A DNA stretch of 64,000 nucleotides from positions 310,001-374,000 of the forward strand of contig JARFXO010000002.1 in the NCBI GenBank assembly GCA_029194665.1. The letters are read 5' to 3'. Shown in pieces: positions 1-8,200 of this stretch (position 1 is its first letter; every line of letters begins with the position of its first letter). Source of the DNA: Nitrospira sp. (GTDB lineage: Bacteria; Nitrospirota; Nitrospiria; Nitrospirales; Nitrospiraceae). The position numbers were made by a program, and so were the translations under genes. The notes below the pieces were generated by a model. The model saw nothing but the letters and a program-made list of their open reading frames with translations, made no database searches and was not told the origin of the DNA.

Positions 1-86
1 AGCGAATGGGTGAGCACATGGACGTTGGCCTCCCCCCACCCCACCAATTTCCCATCCATCCAGATTTTTTCGACCGGTTCCAACAT
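1..86 (-). CDS. ilvE: branched-chain amino acid aminotransferase, N-terminal fragment (window edge)
   Basis: Reading the minus strand from the ATG at 86 gives 28 residues running off the window. They begin MLEPVEKIWMDGKLV and continue with EANVHVLTHS, the recognisable N-terminus of IlvE-type PLP aminotransferases (class IV fold). These enzymes catalyse the last step of Leu, Ile and Val synthesis by transferring the amino group from glutamate. The PLP lysine lies outside the window. Too short to separate IlvE from a D-amino-acid transferase with certainty, but the WMDG and NVHVLTH pattern favours IlvE. Confidence 0.8.
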   Translation of the reverse strand, partial: MLEPVEKIWMDGKLVGWGEANVHVLTHS

Positions 87-220
87 TGAGGGCAATCTCC
101 ATCAAAGGGATAGCATCAGTTCCGCCTCCGTGGGCGTGAGGGACTATAGCGTGAGGTCGAACGTGGGTCAAGCAAGCGGCAGCGGCTGACTCGGAACCTA
201 CTCGACCGCTGATAGGAAAC

Positions 221-565
221 CTACGTGGAGGCGCAATAGGCACGCAGGCGGGAACTCAGGAACGTTCCGACTCGATCTTCTCCCTCCGGACTCATGGTCA
301 CGACCTTGGCACCAAACAACAGGCCGCGCACCCATCGCACAACGACGCGCTGAATTTCGACCGGCTCATCTTTGTCGGGAAGAGTGAGCCGGACAACCAA
401 CCCCATCCCAGGGACCACTTGATGGTCTCCCAAGACCCGGAACCCGTTACGACAGATGTTCATCACCGTTCCCTTCCCGAGAAAGTCTCCGCCCAGGTAG
501 TACACTTCACAGCGAACGGGAATCCGATGATAGGTGCGGATCACAAACTTGCTCGCGTGAAACAT
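221..565 (-). CDS. PilZ domain protein
   Basis: A 114-residue single-domain protein. PilZ domains bind cyclic di-GMP through an RxxxR motif and a following [D/N]xSxxG motif. Here RIPVR is at residues 14-18 and N-I-C-R-N-G at 36-41, so the usual Ser is replaced by Cys. The rest fits a PilZ beta-barrel, including PGMGLVVRLTLP and the late V-V-R-W-V strand. It probably acts as a cytoplasmic c-di-GMP effector or partner. It stands alone between ilvE and the divergent rplU operon, so its target is unknown. The family call is good; ligand binding is unproven because of the Ser to Cys change. Confidence 0.8.
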   Translation of the reverse strand: MFHASKFVIRTYHRIPVRCEVYYLGGDFLGKGTVMNICRNGFRVLGDHQVVPGMGLVVRLTLPDKDEPVEIQRVVVRWVRGLLFGAKVVTMSPEGEDRVGTFLSSRLRAYCAST

Positions 566-716
566 GTGCTCGTTGCCATCTCCCGGTTGGTATCACGAAA
601 TTGGAACGTACCGTCGCGATGATGACGCCAAGCATACTTATCAGGACGGCCATCCTCATAGCCTTCTAAAGAGGGGCTCATGCGTGGTCAATGAGCTCTT
701 AACGCTCCTCGTTCGC

Positions 717-745
717 TTGACACCTCTCATATCTCCATGTTAAAT
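717..745 (+). promoter_or_regulatory. sigma-70-type promoter for the rplU operon
   Basis: TTGACA at 717-722, a 17-base spacer and TTAAAT at 740-745 form a plausible -35/-10 pair. Transcription would start near 752, leaving a leader of about 24 bases with a GGAG ribosome site before the rplU ATG at 776. The perfect -35 and ideal spacing support it; the -10 is imperfect. Confidence 0.55.
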
Positions 746-775
746 GAACCGTTCTTCAAGTTCGGAGAAGAGATT

Positions 776-1090
776 ATGTACGCGATCGTTGAAACAGGCG
801 GCAAACAATATCGAGCTGAAACCGGCACGACGATTCAGGTCGAGCGGCTGCCAGGAGATGTCGGAGCCCAGGTTGAACTCAGCAAGGTCTGTCTCGTACA
901 TGGCGATGCCGATATGCTGATTGGACAGCCCTTCATTAACGGAGCCAAGGTCACAGCTGAAATCGTGCGACAAGGGCGGACCCGATCGATTACCGTGTTT
1001 AAGAAGAAGCGGCGCAAGAACTATCGCCGGACTCGTGGCCACCGACAAGGATTCACCCAGTTGTTGATTAGGAATATTACGACGGCCTAA
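776..1090 (+). CDS. rplU: 50S ribosomal protein L21
   Basis: A 104-residue L21, which binds 23S rRNA in the large subunit. It starts MYAIVETGGKQYR, the universal N-terminus of the family, and ends in a basic segment with KKKRRKNYRRTRGHRQ. An in-frame ATG at 737 would add 13 residues that no L21 has. The ATG at 776 follows a GGAGAAGAG ribosome site, so it is chosen. It is the first gene of the conserved rplU-rpmA-obgE order. Confidence 0.97.
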   Translation: MYAIVETGGKQYRAETGTTIQVERLPGDVGAQVELSKVCLVHGDADMLIGQPFINGAKVTAEIVRQGRTRSITVFKKKRRKNYRRTRGHRQGFTQLLIRNITTA

Positions 1091-1111
1091 AGACACAGGA
1101 AGAGCTTACCC

Positions 1112-1375
1112 ATGGCAACAAACAAAGGCGGCGGATCATCACGTAACGGCCGTGATAGCAATCCCCAATATTTGGGCGTGAAGGCCTATGGTGGTCAGAC
1201 CGTGACGGCCGGCAGCATTATCGTCCGTCAGCGTGGCACCAAGTTTTTCCCTGGGTTCAATGTGGACCTTGGAAGAGACCACACCCTGTTTGCCAAAATG
1301 AGTGGTGTGGTGAAGTTTGAGGGTGGACGCGGCAGACGAAAGGTCAGCGTGTATCCTGTCCCGACCAAATCCTGA
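1112..1375 (+). CDS. rpmA: 50S ribosomal protein L27
   Basis: An 87-residue L27, whose N-terminus reaches towards the peptidyl-transferase centre. The sequence opens [16 protein letters not shown] and carries the family's conserved G-x-K-x-Y-G-G-Q and VRQRGTKF segments. There is no N-terminal extension of the Firmicutes type that needs cleavage. It lies 21 bases after rplU, presumably in the same transcript. Length and sequence are typical. Confidence 0.97.
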   Translation: MATNKGGGSSRNGRDSNPQYLGVKAYGGQTVTAGSIIVRQRGTKFFPGFNVDLGRDHTLFAKMSGVVKFEGGRGRRKVSVYPVPTKS

Positions 1376-1496
1376 TTCTCTTTTCTACCTCCTTCTTTCC
1401 AATCACACCGGATAAATTCTCGCTCCCCCTTCGGGTCAGGGTCGGGTATACTTTCCCACCGTAGTTCCTGAGCCGCCTGGAGAACGTTGATAGATT

Positions 1497-2522
1497 ATGT
1501 TTGTCGATGAAGTACACATCACGGTACAAGCCGGTCGTGGTGGAAACGGCATCTGCAGTTTCCGGAGGGAGATGTTTGTTCCACGCGGAGGCCCGGACGG
1601 CGGGGATGGAGGCGATGGTGGCGACATCATCATGATCGCCTCTCATCGATTGACCACTCTGCTCGATCTTCGCTACCAGAACCATTATGAGGCTCAGGAC
1701 GGGCGAGCCGGCGGGGGATCCAATTGTACGGGCCGTTCCGGAAAAGATCTGACCATCGCCGTTCCGGTCGGCACCATCGTCTATGACGATGAGACGAAAG
1801 AAACACTTGCGGATTTCATCGAAGACGGCCAAACGGCCGTCATCGCCCAAGGAGGGCGAGGCGGGAAAGGCAACAGTAACTTTGCCACCTCCGTCAATCG
1901 AGTGCCGACGAAATGTACCCCGGGCACTCCGGGTGAAGAACGAACATTGCGGCTTGAACTGAAACTACTCGCCGACGTCGGCCTGGTTGGTTTCCCCAAC
2001 GCCGGCAAATCGACGCTCATCGCCGCCATATCGGCGGCGCGGCCCAAGATCGCCGACTATCCCTTCACCACTCTAATCCCCAATCTCGGCGTGGTCCGGT
2101 GGGGATCCGACCGAAGTTTTGTCGTGGCCGATATTCCCGGCCTGATCGAGGGCGCCCACGAGGGGAAAGGCTTGGGCGTACAGTTTCTCCGCCATATCGA
2201 ACGCACCGCGTTCTTGCTCCACTTGATCGATGTGTCAGAATGGGCTCCTGACGATCCAGTGGTCGCTCTTGAGACCTTACGGCGGGAACTAGCCGCCTAT
2301 GACCTGGAGCTGGCCAAACGTCCATCGGCTGTTGTCCCGACCAAGATCGATGTGATCGGCACGAGCGAACGACTTGCCCAGCTGCGGTCCTATTGTCACC
2401 TCAACGACTATCCCTGCTTGCCGATTTCCGCCGCCACGAACAACGGACTTAATGACTTGGTCACCTACCTCGGGAAACAGGTAGAGCGTTTGCGCAAGAC
2501 GCCATGCGAGACAAACTCTTAA
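1497..2522 (+). CDS. obgE: GTPase Obg (50S assembly)
   Basis: A 341-residue Obg GTPase, which binds the 50S subunit and links ribosome assembly to GTP/ppGpp levels. The glycine-rich Obg fold covers about residues 1-158 (GRGGNGICSFRRE, PDGGDGGDGGD). The G domain follows, with the P-loop GFPNAGKST, DIPGLIEGAHEGKGLG (switch II) and PTKID (the usual NKxD position reads TKID). The C-terminal OCT domain of some Obg proteins is absent, as in the roughly 340-residue forms. Its end overlaps the proB start by 19 bases, so translation may be coupled. Confidence 0.96.
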   Translation: MFVDEVHITVQAGRGGNGICSFRREMFVPRGGPDGGDGGDGGDIIMIASHRLTTLLDLRYQNHYEAQDGRAGGGSNCTGRSGKDLTIAVPVGTIVYDDETKETLADFIEDGQTAVIAQGGRGGKGNSNFATSVNRVPTKCTPGTPGEERTLRLELKLLADVGLVGFPNAGKSTLIAAISAARPKIADYPFTTLIPNLGVVRWGSDRSFVVADIPGLIEGAHEGKGLGVQFLRHIERTAFLLHLIDVSEWAPDDPVVALETLRRELAAYDLELAKRPSAVVPTKIDVIGTSERLAQLRSYCHLNDYPCLPISAATNNGLNDLVTYLGKQVERLRKTPCETNS

Positions 2523-3625
2523 TACAGGCTAAGCGAATCGTCATCAAGATCGGCAGCAGCCTGATCGCTTCGCGCGCAGAAGGGCTGCGTCCGCAACAAA
2601 TCGAGCGATTGGCTGATGAAATCGCCGGGCTCCGAACAGAGGGTCGAGAAATCCTGGTGGTCTCGTCCGGTGCCATCGTCTCCGGTATCCAAAAATTGCA
2701 GCTGAAGGATTACCCGAAAAGCCTCCCTGTTAAGCAGGCAGCGGCAGCCGTAGGGCAGAGCCGGCTCATGTGGGCCTATGAAAAAGCGTTTGAACGTCTC
2801 AATATTCAAGTGGCGCAGATACTGCTCACCCATCAGGATCTCGCTGATCGCCGCCGATTCCTTAACGCTCGCCATACACTCGCGGCCCTCATCGGGTTCG
2901 GCATCGTGCCCATCATCAATGAAAATGATACCGTCGCGGTCGATGAAATCAGGGTCGGCGACAACGACACCCTCGCGAGCGAAGTGGCTCACCTGGCCGA
3001 TGCGGACTTGCTGGTGATTCTCTCCGATGTCGACGGACTATATACGGAAGATCCGAGGAAGAACCCATCGGCGACATTGATTCCCCTGATTACGGAGATT
3101 ACCCAGGATATCGATCGTCTGGCAGGAGTTTCCAGCACATTCGAAGGGACAGGCGGAATGGCAACCAAGCTTCGAGCAGCCAAGAAAGTCGGCGAGTATG
3201 GAATCTCGACTTTAGTTCTTAATGGCGAGCGGGCCGGACTCCTCCCAGCGGTCCTTGGAGGTGGGCCCGGGGGAAGTCTCTTTCTCGCCCGGGAACGTCG
3301 GCTGAACAGCCGTAAACATTGGATCGCTTTTACGCTTCGCTCCCGCGGTCAGGTCCATCTCGACCAGGGGGCGGTCGATGCCTTGATCAAACGAGGGAAA
3401 AGTTTGTTGGCATCGGGCATCCTTCAGGTGACAGGATCATTTGATGCCGGTGATCCGGTCAGTTGTCTCGATACAGATGGAAAGGAATTCGCCAGAGGCC
3501 TGGTGAACGTTTCGTCCGACTTATTAGGTCAGATGAAAGGCCTCAAGACAGCGGCCATTCATGAGCAGTTCGGCCTCCAAGAGTATGAGGAAGTCATCCA
3601 TCGAGACAACCTTGTCATTCTCTAA
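2504..3625 (+). CDS. proB: glutamate 5-kinase
   Basis: A 373-residue ProB, which phosphorylates glutamate to gamma-glutamyl phosphate, the first step of proline synthesis. The amino-acid kinase domain spans about residues 1-260 (RIVIKIGSSL, VSSGAIVSG, INENDTVA, GTGGMATKLRAA). A C-terminal PUA domain covers about 275-365. The partner enzyme ProA is encoded far away in this window (24479-25903, minus strand), so the two are not in one operon here. It overlaps obgE by 19 bases and ends directly before the nadD reading frame. Confidence 0.96.
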   Translation: MRDKLLIQAKRIVIKIGSSLIASRAEGLRPQQIERLADEIAGLRTEGREILVVSSGAIVSGIQKLQLKDYPKSLPVKQAAAAVGQSRLMWAYEKAFERLNIQVAQILLTHQDLADRRRFLNARHTLAALIGFGIVPIINENDTVAVDEIRVGDNDTLASEVAHLADADLLVILSDVDGLYTEDPRKNPSATLIPLITEITQDIDRLAGVSSTFEGTGGMATKLRAAKKVGEYGISTLVLNGERAGLLPAVLGGGPGGSLFLARERRLNSRKHWIAFTLRSRGQVHLDQGAVDALIKRGKSLLASGILQVTGSFDAGDPVSCLDTDGKEFARGLVNVSSDLLGQMKGLKTAAIHEQFGLQEYEEVIHRDNLVIL

Positions 3626-4387
3626 GTGTTGAGCTGTGACTGCTGCGGTATGAGTTTTCCGGAATCCAAACACTCGCCACTCGCCACTCGCCACTCACGA
3701 CTAAGACTGGGCCTGCTCGGCGGAAGCTTCAATCCTATTCATAACTGCCATCTGACCATTGCTCATCACGTACATGAATGTATACAGCTCTCCCAGATTT
3801 TATTCATCCCGACCGGTGACCCACCTCATAAACAGGACGGCTCACTGGCGCCGGCGAACGTTCGCATTGACATGGTACGTCTTGCGATCGCCGACAACCC
3901 GCTTTTCATGGTATCGGATACCGAGATACAGCGAACAGGAAAGTCTTACTCGATCGATACCGTCCGCTCATTACAAGCCCACTATGGCCCATCCACGGAG
4001 CTGTTCTTCGTCATTGGTCTTGACGCATTTCTTGACTTCCCTACATGGAGAGAACCGCACGAGCTCTTAAAAATCTGTCATTTCGTGGTGGTGCCTCGGC
4101 GTGAGCGATCGTTCCAGGCGCTGGCCGAAATGCCCTTGTTTCCAAACCTGGATCCACAGGCCCTTGGCCAGCTCGACACCGGCGTTCAGAAGCGCCTCGA
4201 CATCGTACTCCCGTCCTGCCCAGGGATCACCTGTCTGGCCCTTCCACCCTGTTCGATCTCGGCCTCAGAAATTAGGCGGCGAGTTCGGGATGGACTACCA
4301 CTGGCAGGTATGTTGCCCCCTTCGGTAGAATCTTATATACTTCGACATAGCCTTTATCAGGAGGAGAGTGATCGCACGCGCATCTAA
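3626..4387 (+). CDS. nadD: nicotinate-nucleotide adenylyltransferase
   Basis: NadD adenylates nicotinate mononucleotide to deamido-NAD in NAD synthesis. The nucleotidyltransferase motif GLLGGSFNPIHNCHL sits near residue 30, and the C-terminal ISASEIRRRVRDG motif is the family's ISSTxIR signature. The start is uncertain. GTG at 3626 abuts the proB stop, ATG at 3650 is also in frame, and both put an unusual leader before the catalytic core. That leader is encoded by repeats of CACTCGC, so the true protein may begin later. It overlaps rsfS by 20 bases. Family certain, start not. Confidence 0.93.
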   Translation: MLSCDCCGMSFPESKHSPLATRHSRLRLGLLGGSFNPIHNCHLTIAHHVHECIQLSQILFIPTGDPPHKQDGSLAPANVRIDMVRLAIADNPLFMVSDTEIQRTGKSYSIDTVRSLQAHYGPSTELFFVIGLDAFLDFPTWREPHELLKICHFVVVPRRERSFQALAEMPLFPNLDPQALGQLDTGVQKRLDIVLPSCPGITCLALPPCSISASEIRRRVRDGLPLAGMLPPSVESYILRHSLYQEESDRTRI

Positions 4388-4790
4388 GGCCACCGCCCTC
4401 GCCGTAGCCAGAGCGATGCTCGACAAGAAGGCCCTTGATGTCCAAGTCCTCCATGTCGCCCCGCTTACTTCAATCGCTGATTATTTGGTCATTGGGTCGG
4501 CTGAATCCGACCGACAAACACGCGCCATCGCTGATTTCGTCAGTGAAGTACTCTCGCGCGTGGGCCGACGTCCGCTGAGTCTCGAAGGCACAGCCTCGGG
4601 CCAGTGGGTCCTGATTGATTTTGGCGAGGTTGTCGCCCATGTATTCAGACACGACACGCGTTCGCATTATGCCCTTGAGCGCCTGTGGAGCGACGCCCGG
4701 TCTATCCCGGTTCCAGATCATGCGTCGGCTTCGGCTCCCGCACCGAAGAGACAGGTGATCCAGAAAACGACTTCACGGAAGATGGTCTAG
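4368..4790 (+). CDS. rsfS: ribosomal silencing factor RsfS (Iojap family)
   Basis: A 140-residue RsfS, which binds L14 and blocks subunit joining when nutrients are low. The Iojap core covers about residues 8-115, with DYLVIGSAESDRQTRAI, GQWVLIDFGEVVAHVF and the YALERLW motif near its end. A short Ala/Pro tail follows. The GTG start lies inside the end of nadD, matching the common nadD-rsfS pairing in bacteria. It ends 3 bases before the lapB-like gene. Confidence 0.94.
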   Translation: MIARASKATALAVARAMLDKKALDVQVLHVAPLTSIADYLVIGSAESDRQTRAIADFVSEVLSRVGRRPLSLEGTASGQWVLIDFGEVVAHVFRHDTRSHYALERLWSDARSIPVPDHASASAPAPKRQVIQKTTSRKMV

Positions 4791-4793
4791 GCC

Positions 4794-6194
4794 ATGTTCA
4801 AACTGCTGGTCACCATTTTTCTCATCAGCGCCGGCGTATTCATTTATGGCTATTTCCGCGAGTTGAACCCGGGAACGGTCGTAGTCCATACCGCGCCTGG
4901 CGCCGAGTTTGAGCTCAGCCCTGTCACACTTGTGCTGATTTCCATGGCATTGGGAGCGGTGATCGCGACTCTTGTGGTGGGGCTGCAGCAAACGGCGCAC
5001 TTGATCCTCAACTGGCGTAGTAGCCGCCTCGTCCGTCGCAAGGAGAAGGTCGATACACTCCACCGAGACGGAACCCATGCGTTCATGTCGAAGCGCACCA
5101 TCGAGGCCATCACTCTCTTGGAGAAGGCACTCGCGATCGATCCCAACAGGGTCGATTCGCTCCTATGGTTGGGGAACATCCACCGATCGGAGCAGAATTA
5201 TCCCGAGGCAATCCGACTCCATCACCATGCGCAAAGGGTGGACGATCGGAACATCGAAATCTTGTTGGAATTGGGCAAGGATTTGGAAGAAGCCAAGCGT
5301 TACGAGGAGGCGCTTCAGACCCTCCAGAAAATTCTCAACATTGAACCAGATAACCTGACCGCGCTCATTCGGAAGCGTAATCTCAATATCCGTATGGAGC
5401 GGTGGAGTGAAGCGCTTGAGATTCAACACCGCTTGCTCAAGGCCAATCTTCCCACTCCTGAAAAGCAGGCGGAAGCGGCACTGCTGGTCGGATGCATGTA
5501 TGAAGTCGGCCGTCACCTGCTCGAACGTGGACATCCCGACAAAGCTCGTCGATACTTCCGAGGTGCCATCAAGAAGGATCGCAGTTTCCTCCCCGCCTAT
5601 ATCGGAATGGGCGAGATCCTGCTCCACGAAGGCAAGACGAAAGATGCCGTCGAAATCCTCAAGAAGGTCTACTCACGGACTCGAAGCGTGATTATTCTCC
5701 ATCGGCTGGAAGAACTCTTCTTGGATCAGGGCGAGCCGAGTGAAATCATTCGGGTCTACCAGGAAGCCTTACAGCAAAACCCGCAGAATCCTGTCCTCCA
5801 GTTCTATCTAGGCAAGCTCTACTATCGGCTGGAAATGGTGGATGAAGCGTTCGACCTGCTGTCAACGATCGAAGGGCCACAAGACCATCTGTTGGACTAT
5901 CACAAGATCATGGCCAATCTTTATTTACGGAAGCAACATTTCCAAGAGGCGATCGTTGAATTGAAGAAAGCCCTCGGCTACAAGAAGCGCGTCGTCGTCC
6001 CCTATATCTGCACACAGTGTCAGCAGGAATCGGTCGAGTGGACAGGCCGTTGCCGCCGCTGCGCCAAGTGGAACACGCTCACCGCCCTCCCCTGGCTTGA
6101 AGCCGGGCACACCGCTACCGGCTCAGCCGCAGAGCCTAGCTCCGTGCGTGCGGTTCCCTATCAAGGCATTGCTTCTCCCTTTGAAACCGTGTAG
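4794..6194 (+). CDS. LapB/YciM-like TPR protein with LapA-like membrane start
   Basis: A 466-residue protein with two N-terminal membrane segments (about residues 3-21 and 43-64) and tetratricopeptide repeats from about 88 to 400. A rubredoxin-like metal site has Cys 406, 409, 420 and 423 (YICTQC...CRRC-AKW-N). In E. coli, LapB has one anchor, TPRs and such a rubredoxin knuckle. It controls LpxC breakdown by FtsH and so LPS synthesis, and LapA is a separate two-helix protein next to it. Here the two-helix start resembles LapA (DUF1049) fused to LapB. The link to LPS control is inferred from architecture. A Pro/Ala-rich tail follows the metal site. Confidence 0.75.
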   Translation: MFKLLVTIFLISAGVFIYGYFRELNPGTVVVHTAPGAEFELSPVTLVLISMALGAVIATLVVGLQQTAHLILNWRSSRLVRRKEKVDTLHRDGTHAFMSKRTIEAITLLEKALAIDPNRVDSLLWLGNIHRSEQNYPEAIRLHHHAQRVDDRNIEILLELGKDLEEAKRYEEALQTLQKILNIEPDNLTALIRKRNLNIRMERWSEALEIQHRLLKANLPTPEKQAEAALLVGCMYEVGRHLLERGHPDKARRYFRGAIKKDRSFLPAYIGMGEILLHEGKTKDAVEILKKVYSRTRSVIILHRLEELFLDQGEPSEIIRVYQEALQQNPQNPVLQFYLGKLYYRLEMVDEAFDLLSTIEGPQDHLLDYHKIMANLYLRKQHFQEAIVELKKALGYKKRVVVPYICTQCQQESVEWTGRCRRCAKWNTLTALPWLEAGHTATGSAAEPSSVRAVPYQGIASPFETV

Positions 6195-6311
6195 GTTTCT
6201 CCCTCGTAAAATTATGAATCTGTTGATCTGCGGATCTGTCGAATATCATCCGGCCAATCGACTGATCACCAGGTCATCAGACGATTCTATCGTTCCCTTT
6301 TTGAGGCTCAC

Positions 6312-7304
6312 ATGAACCACGCAACCCTGGCCACAAAGGCGCTGCACGACGAACTCCTTACCAAAGAAGAGTGCCGCTCCGTCTTGACGACACCGGATGA
6401 CGAATTGCTCGCGTTATTGCATGCAGCCTTTCAAGTCCGATCCAAGTACTTCGGCCAGACCGTCCGCCTCCAGATGTTACAGAATGCCAAGAGCGGAGCC
6501 TGCCAAGAAGACTGCCATTACTGTTCACAGTCTTCCATCTCGACCGCGCCGATCGAGCGCTATAGCTTGCTTCCACAAAAGCAGATGATCGAAGGCGCGC
6601 GACAGGCTGCTGCCGCCAAGGCCCAACGTTACTGCATCGTCATCAGCGGGCGCAGCCCGTTGGATCGGGAAATCGGTGCAATCGCCGGGGCGGTGCGTTC
6701 GATCAAGCAGGAGATTCCTATCCAGATTTGTTGTTCGCTCGGCCTCATGAGTGAATCCCAAGCCAAGCGTCTGAAAGCCGCCGGCGTCGACCGGGTGAAT
6801 CACAATTTGAACACAAGCGAAGCCTTTCATTCTTCGATCTGCACCACCCACACCTTCCAAGACCGACTGGCGACCATTAGAAATGCCCGCGCGGCTGGAC
6901 TGGAAATCTGTTCAGGTGGGATTGTGGGGATGGGTGAGAAAGATGAGGATGTCATTGAGCTGGCGATGGCCCTGCGTGATGTGAAGCCGGACTCAATTCC
7001 CTTGAACACACTTCATCCAGTCGTCGGCACGCCGTTGGAGAAGTGCGATCATCTGACTCCTCAGCGCTGCTTAAAAGTCCTCTGCCTCTTCCGGTTCCTC
7101 CATCCCCGTACCGAAATCCGCATCGCTGGCGGGCGGGAACATAATCTCCGTAGCCTCCAACCGTTGGCACTTTATCCGGCCGACTCAGTCTTCGTGAACG
7201 GCTACCTGACGACACCAGGCGCTCCCGCTCCCGAGGTCTGGAGCATGATCAAGGATCTCGGCTTCACGATTGAAGTGGATTATCAGCAGCCTGTGACTGG
7301 CTGA
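6312..7304 (+). CDS. bioB: biotin synthase
   Basis: A 330-residue radical-SAM enzyme that inserts sulfur into dethiobiotin. The [4Fe-4S] motif is CQEDCHYC, preceded by LQNAKSGA in the typical BioB setting. Other BioB landmarks are NHNLNTS, ICSGGIVGMGE, PLNTLHPVVGTPLE and, near the end, RIAGGRE followed by the N-G-Y-L-T-T-PG segment. The radical-SAM fold carries the second cluster site (Cys with Arg of RIAGGR). No other biotin gene lies beside it. It follows the lapB-like gene by 117 bases. Confidence 0.95.
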   Translation: MNHATLATKALHDELLTKEECRSVLTTPDDELLALLHAAFQVRSKYFGQTVRLQMLQNAKSGACQEDCHYCSQSSISTAPIERYSLLPQKQMIEGARQAAAAKAQRYCIVISGRSPLDREIGAIAGAVRSIKQEIPIQICCSLGLMSESQAKRLKAAGVDRVNHNLNTSEAFHSSICTTHTFQDRLATIRNARAAGLEICSGGIVGMGEKDEDVIELAMALRDVKPDSIPLNTLHPVVGTPLEKCDHLTPQRCLKVLCLFRFLHPRTEIRIAGGREHNLRSLQPLALYPADSVFVNGYLTTPGAPAPEVWSMIKDLGFTIEVDYQQPVTG

Positions 7305-7406
7305 TTGACTTCCTTGTTGCCGTATAAGTAGCCTGTTGCCGTCCGATGTCCGTGGCGGGTAACGCTCCTATCGTCCCTCGATAAACGCCCGAAGCCGGAG
7401 TATTAT

Positions 7407-7688
7407 TTGAGCCGCATTGTTTTCCGCATCCATGCCGTCAAGCATATGTTCCAACGACGGATTTCTGAGGAAGACGTGAAGCAGGTCTTGGCTACCGGAG
7501 AAATTATCGAAAGCTATCCCAACGATATTCCGTATCCCAGCAAGTTATTGTTGGGTTGGCGGGGAAATCGCCCGTTGCATATCGTAGCTGCAGATAATAC
7601 AGATAATGATGAAACTGTCGTGATCACAGTGTATCAACCTCATCCTCACGAGTGGGAAGCTGGATTTGCACGGAGGAAGCCTCGATGA
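7407..7688 (+). CDS. DUF4258 domain protein, probable toxin of a TA pair
   Basis: A 93-residue basic protein read from a TTG codon; no better in-frame start is visible near the conserved part. HAVKHMFQRRISEEDVKQVL, the IESYPNDIPYPSKLLLG segment and HIVAADN with a final VYQP match the DUF4258 family. That family is related in fold to RelE/MqsR-type RNases and is usually encoded before a zinc-finger antitoxin. The stop codon overlaps the next gene's ATG (ATGA). Toxic activity is inferred from the pairing and not shown by a catalytic motif. Confidence 0.8.
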   Translation: MSRIVFRIHAVKHMFQRRISEEDVKQVLATGEIIESYPNDIPYPSKLLLGWRGNRPLHIVAADNTDNDETVVITVYQPHPHEWEAGFARRKPR

Positions 7689-7912
7689 GATGCGTCATCT
7701 GCAAGAACGGACACACGAAACCTGGAAAGGCAACGGTCACGCTGGAGCGCCAAGAAACGACACTGGTGGTGAAGAACGTCCCTGCTGAGGTGTGCACGAA
7801 CTGCGGAGAAGAATACGTGGATAGTAAAGCGGCGTCGCAGTTATTGAAAACCGCAGAGGAGGTTGCCCAAAGAGGTGTTCAGGTAGATGTTCGATCGTAC
7901 GAAGCAGCATGA
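7685..7912 (+). CDS. MqsA/YgiT-type zinc-finger antitoxin
   Basis: A 75-residue protein with CVIC at its start and CTNCGEEYV after about 35 residues, the two CxxC knuckles of the YgiT/MqsA N-terminal zinc domain. VTLERQETTLVVKNVPAEVC is the signature strand region. It lacks a long C-terminal HTH, as do many antitoxins paired with DUF4258 toxins. The ATG at 7685 overlaps the upstream stop and starts at the first cysteine knuckle, so it is preferred over a start at 7652. It likely neutralises the preceding protein and may repress the pair. Confidence 0.85.
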   Translation: MRCVICKNGHTKPGKATVTLERQETTLVVKNVPAEVCTNCGEEYVDSKAASQLLKTAEEVAQRGVQVDVRSYEAA

Positions 7913-7924
7913 CTCGGTGCATGG

Positions 7925-8116
7925 ATGAACGTAATCAAACCGGAAATCGGAAGACTCTTTTGTGCCAAACAGAAGCGCCGGAGTCGTCTTGTGGATATGC
8001 CATTCCCTGACAAGGTACGAACGATCGTACAATTGCAGCGAATGGCTGCGCCTGTCCTGCGCGCTCGCGGCAAGCATGTCACCGTCTGGTCACTCGAAGA
8101 CAGCTCAAACAAGTGA
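7925..8116 (+). CDS. small conserved protein near toxin genes
   Basis: A 63-residue basic protein beginning MNVIKPEIGRLFCAKQKRR and containing MPFPDKVRTIVQLQRMAAP. Short proteins with this PF-x-K-V-x-x-V-x-QLQ-x-MA core are, as I recall, often found beside toxin-antitoxin genes, sometimes as the partner of a nucleotidyltransferase- or PIN-like gene. No such partner directly follows here. The ATG is 12 bases after the antitoxin stop, which suggests the same transcript. Function unknown; coding status is likely because the core looks conserved. Confidence 0.6.
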   Translation: MNVIKPEIGRLFCAKQKRRSRLVDMPFPDKVRTIVQLQRMAAPVLRARGKHVTVWSLEDSSNK

Positions 8117-8200
8117 CCGCCCAATCATGCACATGCCCGTTTTAGCTCGACAACGGTCGGCACACAGGCGAAAGTCGCATAGCTAGATTCAATTTTAACT

